A stretch of DNA of 64,000 bases from Phreatobacter stygius (GTDB lineage Bacteria; Pseudomonadota; Alphaproteobacteria; Rhizobiales; Phreatobacteraceae), in assembly GCF_005144885.1 (NCBI RefSeq), contig NZ_CP039690.1, positions 248,001 to 312,000 on the forward strand. Reading direction: 5' to 3'. Made by a program: the position numbers and the translations under genes. Below are positions 50,787 through 58,900 of this stretch, piece after piece (the stretch's first letter is position 1; each line of letters starts with the position of its first letter). The notes below the pieces were generated by a model, which was not told where the DNA came from, made no database searches, and worked only from the letters and a program-made list of their open reading frames with translations.

Positions 50787-50822
50787 CGGCAAGATCGGTT
50801 GCCGGTCCGGCAAATTCTGCCG
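50787..50822 (-). promoter_or_regulatory. Paired ftr-like palindromes upstream of flgE
   Basis: CGGCAA-ATT-CTGCCG at 50808-50822 has the standard 3-bp spacer and its centre is 91 bp from the GG of the flgE promoter. A second dyad CGGCAA-N6-TTGCCG at 50787-50804 has a wider spacer. FlbD sites in Caulobacter often occur in pairs. Confidence 0.6.
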
Positions 50823-50903
50823 GGTGCTTGCGGCTGCAGGCCTCGCCCCCTACCCTGCCGGCCTGAAGCAGATTGACGCTGATTTTGGTTTCAAGGAGCA
50901 TCC

Positions 50904-51752
50904 ATGACGTCCCGGCGTTTCGAGGGCACCAGCGACTATGTCGCGACCGACGATCTGAAGGTGGCGGTCAATGCCGCGATCACGCTCGAGCGTCCGCTCT
51001 TGGTGAAGGGCGAGCCTGGCACCGGCAAGACCGTGCTCGCCATCGAGATCGCCAAGGCGATCGGCGCGCCGCTGATCGAATGGCATGTCAAGTCGACCAC
51101 CAAGGCCCAGCAGGGCCTCTACGAATATGACGCGGTGTCCAGGCTGCGCGACAGCCAGCTCGGCGACGAGCGGGTCAAGGACATCGCCAACTACATCCGG
51201 CGCGGCAAATTGTGGGAAGGCTTCACCGCCGACGTCCGGCCGGTGCTGCTGATCGACGAGATCGACAAGGCCGATATCGAATTCCCCAACGACCTCCTGC
51301 AGGAGCTCGATCGGATGGAATTCTTCGTCTACGAGACCGGCGAGACGGTGAAGGCGGCGCAGCGGCCGGTGGTGATCATCACCTCCAACAACGAGAAGGA
51401 ACTGCCGGACGCCTTCCTGCGCCGCTGCTTCTTCCACTACATCAAGTTCCCCGATGCCGAGACCATGGCGCGCATCGTCGATGTCCATTTCCCCGGCATC
51501 AAGCAGAAGCTGGTGTCCGAGGCGCTGCGCATCTTCTACGAGGTGCGCGACGTGCCCGGCCTGAAGAAGAAGCCCTCGACCTCCGAGCTGCTCGACTGGC
51601 TGAAGCTGCTGATGGTCGAGGACATGAGCCCGGAAACCCTGCGCGAGAAGGATCCGCGCAAGTCGATCCCGCCGCTCCATGGCGCGCTGTTGAAGAACGA
51701 ACAGGACGTGCATCTGTTCGAGCGCCTGGCCTTCCTCGCCAGGAGAGGCTGA
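50904..51752 (+). CDS. MoxR-type AAA+ ATPase
   Basis: A 282-residue AAA+ ATPase. Walker A is GEPGTGKT near residue 36, Walker B VLLIDEIDKAD, sensor region VIITSNNEKELPDAFLRRC. MoxR ATPases act with von Willebrand A proteins as chaperones for metal cofactor insertion or envelope processes. A CoxE-like vWA gene lies 2.9 kb downstream on the same strand. AAGGAG precedes the ATG. The stop overlaps the next gene by one base (TGATG). Confidence 0.9.
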   Translation: MTSRRFEGTSDYVATDDLKVAVNAAITLERPLLVKGEPGTGKTVLAIEIAKAIGAPLIEWHVKSTTKAQQGLYEYDAVSRLRDSQLGDERVKDIANYIRRGKLWEGFTADVRPVLLIDEIDKADIEFPNDLLQELDRMEFFVYETGETVKAAQRPVVIITSNNEKELPDAFLRRCFFHYIKFPDAETMARIVDVHFPGIKQKLVSEALRIFYEVRDVPGLKKKPSTSELLDWLKLLMVEDMSPETLREKDPRKSIPPLHGALLKNEQDVHLFERLAFLARRG

Positions 51753-52303
51753 TGCAGGGGCTGGTGCGGCCTGCCCTCGTCGCGGCAATCCTCGGTCTCG
51801 CCGGCTGTGCGCAGCTGGCGACCGAGGCGACCCCGCCGGGCCCGCAGCCGCCCGCCTCGCCCTGGGCGATCGAACGTCAGGTCGCCCGCTGCCGGCTGAC
51901 CCAGTCCGGCGGCACCCAGTCGAGCCAGGCCGGCGGTGGCGGCCTGTTCATCGGCGGCTCGGTCACCGCCATCAGCCGCACCGTGACGCCCGAAACCGAG
52001 GGTTGCCCGGCGATCCTGGCGCTCACCGACGAAGATGTCGGTGAGATCCGCACCCTCGTCCAGGCCACCGGCGCCAGCAGCCGCGGCCTCGACACCAATT
52101 GGCGTAGCCGCACCGGGCTTCGCCGCGACATGACCTTGTCGGTCTATCCGGAAACCGGCGGCAACCGCGCCTGCCGGATCGTCTCGGCCACGCTTGTTGT
52201 GTTCGACGGTCCGGTCGCAGCCTTTGTCGGCGCGCCGCCGCCGGTGACGCTCGACGAACAGCGGCTCTGCCGGGCGCCATCGGGGGCCTGGGAGCCGCTC
52301 TGA
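51752..52303 (+). CDS. Hypothetical lipoprotein
   Basis: A 183-residue protein with a lipoprotein signal (VAAILGLAGC lipobox LAGC). The mature part has a Gly-rich loop (QAGGGGLFIGGSVT) and four cysteines, possibly disulfide-bonded in the periplasm. I do not recognise the family. It is translationally coupled to the MoxR gene by a one-base overlap and has AGGAGAGG upstream, so it probably belongs to the same transcript. Confidence 0.7.
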   Translation: MQGLVRPALVAAILGLAGCAQLATEATPPGPQPPASPWAIERQVARCRLTQSGGTQSSQAGGGGLFIGGSVTAISRTVTPETEGCPAILALTDEDVGEIRTLVQATGASSRGLDTNWRSRTGLRRDMTLSVYPETGGNRACRIVSATLVVFDGPVAAFVGAPPPVTLDEQRLCRAPSGAWEPL

Positions 52304-52384
52304 TCGTTTGAGTGTTTCGTCCGGCCGCGGAGGCCGGCGCCCGGCGACATGCCGCGGAAACAGACCCCCGGCACCATGCCGGGC

Positions 52385-52522
52385 ATGAACACGATCACAC
52401 TCGGCGTTACCTTGATCACCACCGGTCTCATTGGCCTCTTCGCCTATGTCGACAGCCGTGTCGATGTGGGCGCGGCGGCCAAGGATCGAACCGGCCAACG
52501 CGGCAAGCCCGGCGGACGCTGA
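52385..52522 (+). CDS. Small single-pass membrane protein (45 aa)
   Basis: A short frame, ATG at 52385 to TGA at 52522, encoding one hydrophobic segment (ITLGVTLITTGLIGLFAYVD) and a basic tail (KDRTGQRGKPGGR). The clean membrane-then-basic layout and its place among other small genes argue that it is real, but no clear ribosome site is seen. Function unknown. Confidence 0.45.
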   Translation: MNTITLGVTLITTGLIGLFAYVDSRVDVGAAAKDRTGQRGKPGGR

Positions 52523-52543
52523 GCCGCCGGCGAGGACAGCGCC

Positions 52544-52756
52544 ATGAGCTCGACCCTCGGCCTTGTCATTGCGGTCATCGGCGGCGGCGCGGCCCTGATG
52601 GCAGTGCTGTTCGGCCGCGCCAGCGGCGACACGTCGGACAGCGACGGCGCCTCGGCGAGCGCCGGCGGCAGCGACAGCAGTTCGTCCTCGTCCTCGTCCT
52701 CGTCCTCCGATGGCGGCGGCGGTGGTGACAGCGGCGGCGGCGGTGGCAGCGACTGA
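52544..52756 (+). CDS. Small protein with membrane helix and Ser/Gly tail
   Basis: A 70-residue protein: one N-terminal hydrophobic helix (LGLVIAVIGGGAALMAVLF), then a tail of Ser, Gly and Asp with an unbroken run of 11 serines. The serine run comes from a 6-bp TCCTCG repeat and could vary in length. It follows the 45-residue protein by 21 bp. Function unknown. Confidence 0.5.
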   Translation: MSSTLGLVIAVIGGGAALMAVLFGRASGDTSDSDGASASAGGSDSSSSSSSSSSSDGGGGGDSGGGGGSD

Positions 52757-52832
52757 GGCATAAGACCGCCCCACGGGCTCGCTGCGCCGCGCCGGAGCGA
52801 GCGAACGACACCAGACCAGACCCCGCTTGAAC

Positions 52833-52993
52833 CTCTACGTCACCCCCGGCGAGCGCAGCGAGGGAAGGGGGTCCAGGAGTTGCAAGGCGCTTCGCCGACC
52901 ACCGCGAAATCTCCCAAACACATGCGCTAAGGGTGCAGTCTGTTGGCTCCTGGACCCCCTTCCCTCGCTTCGCTCGCCGGGGGTGACGTAGAG
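52833..52993. repeat. Inverted-repeat element, family 1, copy B
   Basis: 47-bp arms with a single mismatch, from CTCTACGTCACCCCCGGCGA at the left to its complement ending GGGGGTGACGTAGAG at the right, around 67 unique bp. It lies between the small Ser-tail gene and the convergent gene at 53010. Confidence 0.9.
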
Positions 52994-53009
52994 GACCAGC
53001 CCCTCCCCC

Positions 53010-53678
53010 TCACCCCGCGCAGCGCGGCACCTTGTCCTGCCAATCCGCCGCGGCGATCGCAGCCCTGAGGTCGGTATCCTCGGTCAGGGTGATGAAGCTC
53101 TCCTCGCGCGCCGGCTTGAGAAAACTCGATATCCTGACCGGGCCGTCGGGGATCGCCGACCGGGCGCAGCCGCCCGCGACCCGGATCTCGACGCTGCCCC
53201 TGATGCGCGGACCGCTGGTCCTGGAGTCGCGTCCCAGCGCCTGGATCGCCGCCAGCCGTGGCACGTCGTTCGGGTCGACCCGCCAGACGCTGAGCGCGAA
53301 GCCCGGCCGGGCCTGGCCGGCGAGCCCGGCCCGTTCGGCCGGCGCCGTCGTTTCCACCAGCACGAAACGGTCGACCGTCTCGGGCCGGCCCTCGGCCCTG
53401 GTCTTGATGGACATCGTGGCGTCGCCCGGACGCAGCGCCAGCATGGCCGGCAGCCGCAAGCCGGCGCGCACCTCGTTGAAATCCATGGTCAGGAAATCGA
53501 GCCGCATCAGCCGCGGCAGGCTCGACACCGGCACGCCGAAACAGCCCGAGAGCCCCAGCGAAACGACCATCAGGACGAAGGCCCGCGACAGGCGCGGCAA
53601 CAACAGGCCCAAACCGCCGGACAGCGCCAGCGCCACGGCCAGCAGGATGGAGGTCGTCGACGCGGGCGGCACAAACAT
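53010..53678 (-). CDS. Hypothetical envelope protein
   Basis: A 222-residue protein with two N-terminal hydrophobic stretches (ILLAVALALSGGLGLLLP, then AFVLMVVSLGLSGC). The second ends in a lipobox-like LSGC, so a shorter lipoprotein starting at 53570 is an alternative. The rest (LDFLTMDFNEVRAGLRLPAM) is soluble and unrecognised. Divergent from the DUF2975 gene across an AT-rich 74 bp that probably holds both promoters. Confidence 0.6.
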   Translation of the reverse strand: MFVPPASTTSILLAVALALSGGLGLLLPRLSRAFVLMVVSLGLSGCFGVPVSSLPRLMRLDFLTMDFNEVRAGLRLPAMLALRPGDATMSIKTRAEGRPETVDRFVLVETTAPAERAGLAGQARPGFALSVWRVDPNDVPRLAAIQALGRDSRTSGPRIRGSVEIRVAGGCARSAIPDGPVRISSFLKPAREESFITLTEDTDLRAAIAAADWQDKVPRCAG

Positions 53679-53752
53679 GTTTCAATTCCAATTTGACGGC
53701 GATTAATTATCGTATTACAGAAATAAAATATCGAGTCAAACGGAGCCATTGC

Positions 53753-54328
53753 GTGACCCACATTGTCGACAACAGGAACATTGCCGGTCTCAGGGCCATC
53801 GCCGACCGGCGCGCGCGCTGGGCTCGCATCATGTCGGGAGCGACGCTTGTCTGCATGGCGATCGCGGTCGTCGGCTCGCTCTGGGTCTGGCTCGACCCTG
53901 AGCTCGTCAGGGGCATCCTGGCGCCCCATATTGGCCTCGCTGGCCACCCGGTCGCGGTCACCCCGGCGGTTCAGCTCGCCGGCATCGCGCTGTCGGCGCC
54001 GCCGCTCGCCCTGTTGATCTACCTGCTGCTGCAGGCACGCGCGGTGTTTTCCGGTTTCGCCACCGGCATCAGCTTCTCCGATCTGGTGGCCACCCGCGTC
54101 CGGCGCATCGGTTTGATCCTGGTGATCAAGGGCCTGCTCTCGCCGCTCTGGCGCGCCGCGGCCGGCGTGATCCTGACGCTCGCCAATCCGCAGGGACAGA
54201 AGGTGATCGCGATCACGATCGGGCTCGACGACATCCTCTGGGCGATCGTCGGTGGCCTGCTCGTCGCGATTGGCTGGACGCTCGGCGAGGCTGCCCGAAT
54301 CGCCGAGGAAAATGCGAGCTTCGTCTGA
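53753..54328 (+). CDS. DUF2975-like membrane protein
   Basis: A 191-residue protein with four hydrophobic segments, the layout of DUF2975. It is usually found with a small XRE regulator of the YozG type, as here, where the stop overlaps the next ATG by one base. GTG at 53753 follows CGGAG; the frame extends upstream into the AT-rich promoter region (53700-53735). Function unknown; possibly a toxin-like or stress membrane protein. Confidence 0.75.
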   Translation: MTHIVDNRNIAGLRAIADRRARWARIMSGATLVCMAIAVVGSLWVWLDPELVRGILAPHIGLAGHPVAVTPAVQLAGIALSAPPLALLIYLLLQARAVFSGFATGISFSDLVATRVRRIGLILVIKGLLSPLWRAAAGVILTLANPQGQKVIAITIGLDDILWAIVGGLLVAIGWTLGEAARIAEENASFV

Positions 54329-54567
54329 TGCCGATCCTGGTCAATCTCGATGTCATGCTGGCGCGCCGCAAGATGCGCTCGAAGGAACTCGCCACCCGGG
54401 TCGGCATTACCGAAGCCAATGTCTCGCTTCTGAAGTCCGGCAAGGTGAAGGGCATGCGTTTCGAGACGCTCGACGCGATCTGCGTCGCGCTCGACTGCCA
54501 GCCCGGCGACATCCTGGAATATGTCGCGCCCGACGACCCGCGCGCGGCGCTCGTCGGCAAGGACTAG
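54328..54567 (+). CDS. XRE/YozG-like helix-turn-helix regulator
   Basis: A 79-residue single-domain HTH protein: ELATRVGITEANVSLLKSGK is the recognition region and CVALDCQPGDILEYV the C-terminal dimer part. Such proteins accompany DUF2975 membrane proteins. One-base overlap with the upstream gene indicates translational coupling. Confidence 0.88.
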   Translation: MPILVNLDVMLARRKMRSKELATRVGITEANVSLLKSGKVKGMRFETLDAICVALDCQPGDILEYVAPDDPRAALVGKD

Positions 54568-54620
54568 CTCTAGCTTTCGACACGGGTGACGGCCGGCATT
54601 TCCATGCTTAAACTCGTGCC

Positions 54621-55796
54621 ATGTTCATCACCTTCTTCCACGACCTGAAAAAGGCCGGCGTGCCGGTCACCGTGCGGGAATATCTGACGCTGATGGAGGC
54701 GCTCGACGCCGATGTCATCGAGCGCTCGCCGGAGGATTTTTATTACCTGTCGCGCGCCACCCTGGTGAAGGACGAGCGCAATATCGACAAGTTCGACAAG
54801 GTGTTCGGCGCCACCTTCAAGGGGCTGGAAACGGTGGTCGAGGGGATCGAGGCCGAGATCCCCGAGGAATGGCTGCGCAAGCTCACCGAGAAGTTTCTGA
54901 CCGAGGAGGAAAAGAAACAGATCGAGGCGCTGGGCGGCTGGGACAAGCTGATGGAGACGCTGAAGCAGCGGCTCGCCGAACAGAAGGGCCGCCACCAGGG
55001 CGGCAACAAGTGGATCGGCACCGGCGGCACCTCGCCCTTCGGCGCCTATGGCTATAACCCGGAAGGCATTCGCATCGGCCAGGACGGCAACCGCAATTTC
55101 CGCGCGGTCAAGGTCTGGGACAAGCGCGAGTTCAAGGATTACGACGACACGGTCGAGCTCGGCACCCGCAACATCAAGATCGCGCTGCGCCGCCTGCGCA
55201 AATTCGCCCGCACCGGCTCGCCCGACGAGCTCGACCTCGACGGCACCATTCGCGAGACCGCCCGCCACGGCTTCCTCGACGTGCAGATGCGGCCCGAGCG
55301 GCGCAATTCCATCAAGGTGCTGATCTTCTTCGACGTCGGCGGCTCGATGGACTGGCACATCCAGCTCTGCGAGGAGCTGTTCTCGGCCGCCAAGGCCGAG
55401 TTCAAGCACATGGAATATTTCTACTTCCACAACTGCCTTTACGAGAAGGTCTGGAAGAAGAACTCCAGGCGCTTCGACGAGACCGTGCCGACCTGGGACG
55501 TGCTGCATAAATATGGCAACGACTACAAGGTGATCTTTGTCGGCGACGCCTCGATGAGCCCCTATGAGATCGCCCAGCCGGGCGGCTCGGTGGAACATTT
55601 CAACGAGGAGGCCGGGGTCACCTGGCTGAAGCGGATTTCCGCCGTCTATCCCTCGATGGTCTGGCTGAACCCGGTCCAGCAGAAGCACTGGGACTATACC
55701 CATTCGGTCGGCATGGTCCGCGACCTGATGGAGCAGCGCATGTTCCCGCTCACCCTCTCCGGCCTCGACAAGGCAATGAAGGAACTGGTGCGGTAG
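54621..55796 (+). CDS. von Willebrand A (CoxE-like) protein
   Basis: A 391-residue protein of the CoxE/YehP-type vWA group. The MIDAS-like motif is IFFDVGGSMDWHI (DVGGS in place of DxSxS), with a downstream FVGDASMSPYEI. These proteins work with MoxR ATPases; the MoxR gene at 50904 is on the same strand but separated by six small genes and an inverted-repeat element. Start at 54621 has a weak ribosome site. Confidence 0.85.
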   Translation: MFITFFHDLKKAGVPVTVREYLTLMEALDADVIERSPEDFYYLSRATLVKDERNIDKFDKVFGATFKGLETVVEGIEAEIPEEWLRKLTEKFLTEEEKKQIEALGGWDKLMETLKQRLAEQKGRHQGGNKWIGTGGTSPFGAYGYNPEGIRIGQDGNRNFRAVKVWDKREFKDYDDTVELGTRNIKIALRRLRKFARTGSPDELDLDGTIRETARHGFLDVQMRPERRNSIKVLIFFDVGGSMDWHIQLCEELFSAAKAEFKHMEYFYFHNCLYEKVWKKNSRRFDETVPTWDVLHKYGNDYKVIFVGDASMSPYEIAQPGGSVEHFNEEAGVTWLKRISAVYPSMVWLNPVQQKHWDYTHSVGMVRDLMEQRMFPLTLSGLDKAMKELVR

Positions 55797-55887
55797 GGCC
55801 ACGCGGAACGACGAGCGAAACAGGCCACCGGAAGTCGACACGACACTGACGTGCACACTCTCTGACCAGGCCATCCCACGGGCTTCT

Positions 55888-56040
55888 ACGTCACCCCCGG
55901 CGAGCGAAGCGAGGGAAGGGGGTCCAGGAGCTGCAGAGCTCCCACTCCAACGTCGCGAAATCACCGGAACGCATGCGCGGAGAGGGCGGATTGTCGACTC
56001 CTGGACCCCCTTCCCTCGCTTCGCTCGCCGGGGGTGACGT
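55888..56040. repeat. Inverted-repeat element, family 1, copy C
   Basis: 43-bp arms, ACGTCACCCCCGGCGAGCG ... GGGGGTCCAGGAG and its complement, around 67 bp. It fills the 350-bp gap after the vWA gene; otherwise I see nothing there. The arms match those of copy B, while the central parts differ. Confidence 0.9.
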
Positions 56041-56149
56041 CAGGGGTTCGCCCGCAATCTCCTTTCTGTCCTCTCCTTTGCCGGCCTTGAGCTCTCGCAC
56101 GACGACGAATACTGGACTCGGTCCCGCCCGCCCCCTAGACCCCAGACCC

Positions 56150-56764
56150 ATGACCGAGCCGATCGCCACAGCACCCGCCGATGCCCTCTGGCGTGACGCC
56201 AGGGGCCAGCCGTTCTTCCGCCACCGGCCGAAACTGGTCGGCGCCGAGATCACCTTCACGCTCGAGCCCGACGCGCTGGCCTGGAGCGACGGCAAGATCG
56301 AGGGCCGGCTGCCGCTGCACCAGATCGGCGAGGTGCGCATCGTCTATCGCCCGGCCAATCTCTACACGCGGCGGTTCCGGGTCGAGGTCAGCCAGCGGCT
56401 CGGCAAATCCGTCTGGTTCGCCAATCTCAGCTATCGCGGCCTGATGGAGGTCGAGACCAACGACGAGGCCTTCGCCGCCTTCGTGCGCGAACTGCTGCCG
56501 CGCATCGCCAAAGCCTCGCCCAAGGCGCGTTTCCTCGGCGGCGAGCCGGCCTGGCGCTACGGGCTGGTCGGCCTGTTCAGCCTGGTGCTCGCCGGCGCCG
56601 CCATCGTCGTCGGCATCGAGGCGGTCAAGACGCTGACCTGGGCACTCGCCGGCGCGGTGCTGGTGGTGGCCGGCTACATGGCCTGGCAGATGGCCCAATG
56701 GCTGATCCGCAACAAGCCCGTCACCATCGACCCACAGGATCCGCCGGCGGCCCTGCTGCCCTGA
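56150..56764 (+). CDS. Hypothetical membrane protein
   Basis: A 204-residue protein. Residues 20-125 form a soluble beta-rich domain (FTLEPDALAWSDGKIEGRLP, then VRIVYRPANLYTRRFRVE) that looks PH-like; two hydrophobic helices follow near 140-180. No specific family recognised. The start is the ATG at 56150. No operon partner. Confidence 0.65.
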   Translation: MTEPIATAPADALWRDARGQPFFRHRPKLVGAEITFTLEPDALAWSDGKIEGRLPLHQIGEVRIVYRPANLYTRRFRVEVSQRLGKSVWFANLSYRGLMEVETNDEAFAAFVRELLPRIAKASPKARFLGGEPAWRYGLVGLFSLVLAGAAIVVGIEAVKTLTWALAGAVLVVAGYMAWQMAQWLIRNKPVTIDPQDPPAALLP

Positions 56765-56953
56765 GGGGAAACAGGTGCCCACGCGGCCGGCCAGGAGCGT
56801 CCCGGAATTCCGCCAACTTGCCGCTGATGGTGACGTTCCGCGCGGCGACGGCGTGACCGCTGCGAGACACCGCCCCCCGCGGACGTGCCGGCGCGGCGGC
56901 CGGCGACCGCCTGACCACCGGACCAAGGAGCGGTCCGGCAGTCCGGCCGGGCG

Positions 56954-58141
56954 TCAGGCCGCTTGCGCGCGGCGCAGCGGTGGAAAGGCCAGGGCCAGCG
57001 CCACCGCGGCGAGGGCAACGAGGCCCGAGCCGACATAGAGCCAGCGATAGGCGTTGAAGGCATCGAAGATCCAGCCGCCGGCGAGCGGGCCGATCGCCAT
57101 GCCGAGGCTGGAGAGCATCGTCGCCGCGCCGAAAACCGCGCCCATGATCCGCTGGCCGAAATGGTCGCGGGCGAGCACCGCATAAAGCGGCATGACGCCG
57201 CCATAGGCCGTGCCGAAAATGACCGACAGCAGGTAGAAGCCGCTGAGCTGGCTGACGAAGACATAGGCCGCGATGGCCACCGCCTGGACCAGCAGGCCGG
57301 CGACCAGCACCTGCTTGACGCCGACCCTGTCGGCGAGAACGCCGAGCAGCAGGCGGCCGCCGAGGCCGGCCAGCCCCTCGAGGCTGTAGATGCTGACCGC
57401 CGCCATGGTCGAGATGCCGCAGAACATGGCATAACTCATGGTGTGGAAGATCGGCCCGGAATGGGCGGCGCAGCACAGGAAGAAGGTCGCGCCGAGCACC
57501 AGGAATTGCGGCGACTTCAATGCGTCGGCAAGCGACATGTCCGGCCCGGTATCGGGCGCCTCGGCTTCGCTGGCCGCCGGCGCGGGCGGCAGGCGGACCA
57601 GCAGGGCCGCCGGGATCAGCAGCACCCAGGCCATGACACCGATGGTCGCCATGGCGGTACGCCAGTCATAATGCGAGACCAGCCAGCCGGCGAGCGGCGA
57701 GATCGTCATCGGCGCCACGCCCATGCCCGCCGAAACGAGCGATACCGCGAGGCCTCGGCCGGTGTCGAACCAGGACGTCACCGTCGCGATCATCGGTGCG
57801 AAGAAGGCCCCGGCCGCAAGGCCGAGCACGACGCCGTAAGCGAACTGGAAGCCCAGGAGCGAGGTGGCCTGGCTTGCCAGCACCAGCCCGGCGCCGAGCA
57901 GGACCGCCCCGGCCAGCACCACGATCCTCGGGCCGTAGCGATCACTGGCCGCGCCCCAGCCGAAGCCGGCGACGCCCATGACCAGGAAGTCGATGGTCAT
58001 GGCGCCGGAAATGCCGGCACGGCCCCATCCGGTTTGCGCCGACATCGGCTCGAGAAACACGGCCAGCGAAAACATCGCGCCGATGGCGACACATGTCATC
58101 AAGGCGCCAGCGGCGACGATCACCCAACGATATGACGGCAC
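56954..58141 (-). CDS. Major facilitator superfamily transporter
   Basis: A 395-residue, 12-helix transporter. The N-terminal half begins YRWVIVAAGALMTCVAIGAM, and the loop 2-3 region has GWGAASDRYGPRIVVLAGA. The pattern resembles the monocarboxylate/oxalate-formate branch of MFS. Substrate unknown. The TetR gene lies 18 bp upstream on the same strand, so the transporter is probably its target within one operon. Confidence 0.88.
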   Translation of the reverse strand: MPSYRWVIVAAGALMTCVAIGAMFSLAVFLEPMSAQTGWGRAGISGAMTIDFLVMGVAGFGWGAASDRYGPRIVVLAGAVLLGAGLVLASQATSLLGFQFAYGVVLGLAAGAFFAPMIATVTSWFDTGRGLAVSLVSAGMGVAPMTISPLAGWLVSHYDWRTAMATIGVMAWVLLIPAALLVRLPPAPAASEAEAPDTGPDMSLADALKSPQFLVLGATFFLCCAAHSGPIFHTMSYAMFCGISTMAAVSIYSLEGLAGLGGRLLLGVLADRVGVKQVLVAGLLVQAVAIAAYVFVSQLSGFYLLSVIFGTAYGGVMPLYAVLARDHFGQRIMGAVFGAATMLSSLGMAIGPLAGGWIFDAFNAYRWLYVGSGLVALAAVALALAFPPLRRAQAA

Positions 58142-58159
58142 GATGCGGCTCCCCTGGAA

Positions 58160-58771
58160 CTAGGCTTGTTGCGGACCGCGGATCACCAGTTCGACATAGC
58201 GGGCCAGATGATCGATGCTGTCGCGCGCGGCCTGCGCCTGGCCCTGGGCCTTGGCCAGGATGAAGGCGCCCTGGATGACCGTCTGGATATGCAGGGCGAG
58301 GCTGAGGGCGGTCCACGACGCTTCGACGCGATGCTGCCGGATGGCGGCCTCAACCACCTCGGCGAGCACGGCCGAATGGTCGGTCATGCCGCGCGCGCAA
58401 GCGTCGCGCAGGTCGGGATGGGTGGCATAGGTCTCCTGGACGACCGTGCCGGCAAAGCAGGTCCAGTCGGCCAGTTCGCCGGTCATCAGGGCCTTGCGCA
58501 GCGCGAGATAGCCGAGCAGCCGCTCCAGCGGATCCGGCGCCGCGGCGAATTCCGCTGCCGCGAACAGCCCCTCCGCGCAAGTTCCCCAGGCCTCGGCGGC
58601 GGCCAGCGCCAGGTCGTCCTTGCTGGCGAAATGATGGAAGAAACTGCCCTTGGTGACACCTGCCGCGGCGCAGATGTCCTCGACCCGGGTGGCGTTGTAG
58701 CCCTTGGCGCGCACCACGTTCAGCGCCGCCGCGATCAACCTGGCTTTTGACGGATGCTGCTCTTGCGCCAT
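58160..58771 (-). CDS. TetR/AcrR-family regulator
   Basis: A 203-residue regulator with an N-terminal HTH (CAAAGVTKGSFFHHFASKDD) and a C-terminal ligand domain of the TetR_C type. Start at 58771 has GGAAG upstream. A palindrome at 58792 sits just upstream, and the MFS gene follows by 18 bp, suggesting that it represses both genes until a ligand binds. Confidence 0.9.
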   Translation of the reverse strand: MAQEQHPSKARLIAAALNVVRAKGYNATRVEDICAAAGVTKGSFFHHFASKDDLALAAAEAWGTCAEGLFAAAEFAAAPDPLERLLGYLALRKALMTGELADWTCFAGTVVQETYATHPDLRDACARGMTDHSAVLAEVVEAAIRQHRVEASWTALSLALHIQTVIQGAFILAKAQGQAQAARDSIDHLARYVELVIRGPQQA

Positions 58772-58791
58772 GATCGCTTCTTCCTCTCGGA

Positions 58792-58813
58792 CCATACCCA
58801 CCAGTTGGTATGG
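58792..58813. promoter_or_regulatory. Probable TetR operator
   Basis: CCATACC-N8-GGTATGG, a 7-bp dyad, 20 bp upstream of the TetR start codon. The size and spacing fit an operator for a TetR dimer. Confidence 0.6.
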
Positions 58814-58900
58814 AGTCAATTCGGCCACCGACCCGATCCAAGGGCCGTTTGCCTGTGGGCCTTGCGCCTGCCTGGCGTGATGAGCCGGGGACCCCGCGGG

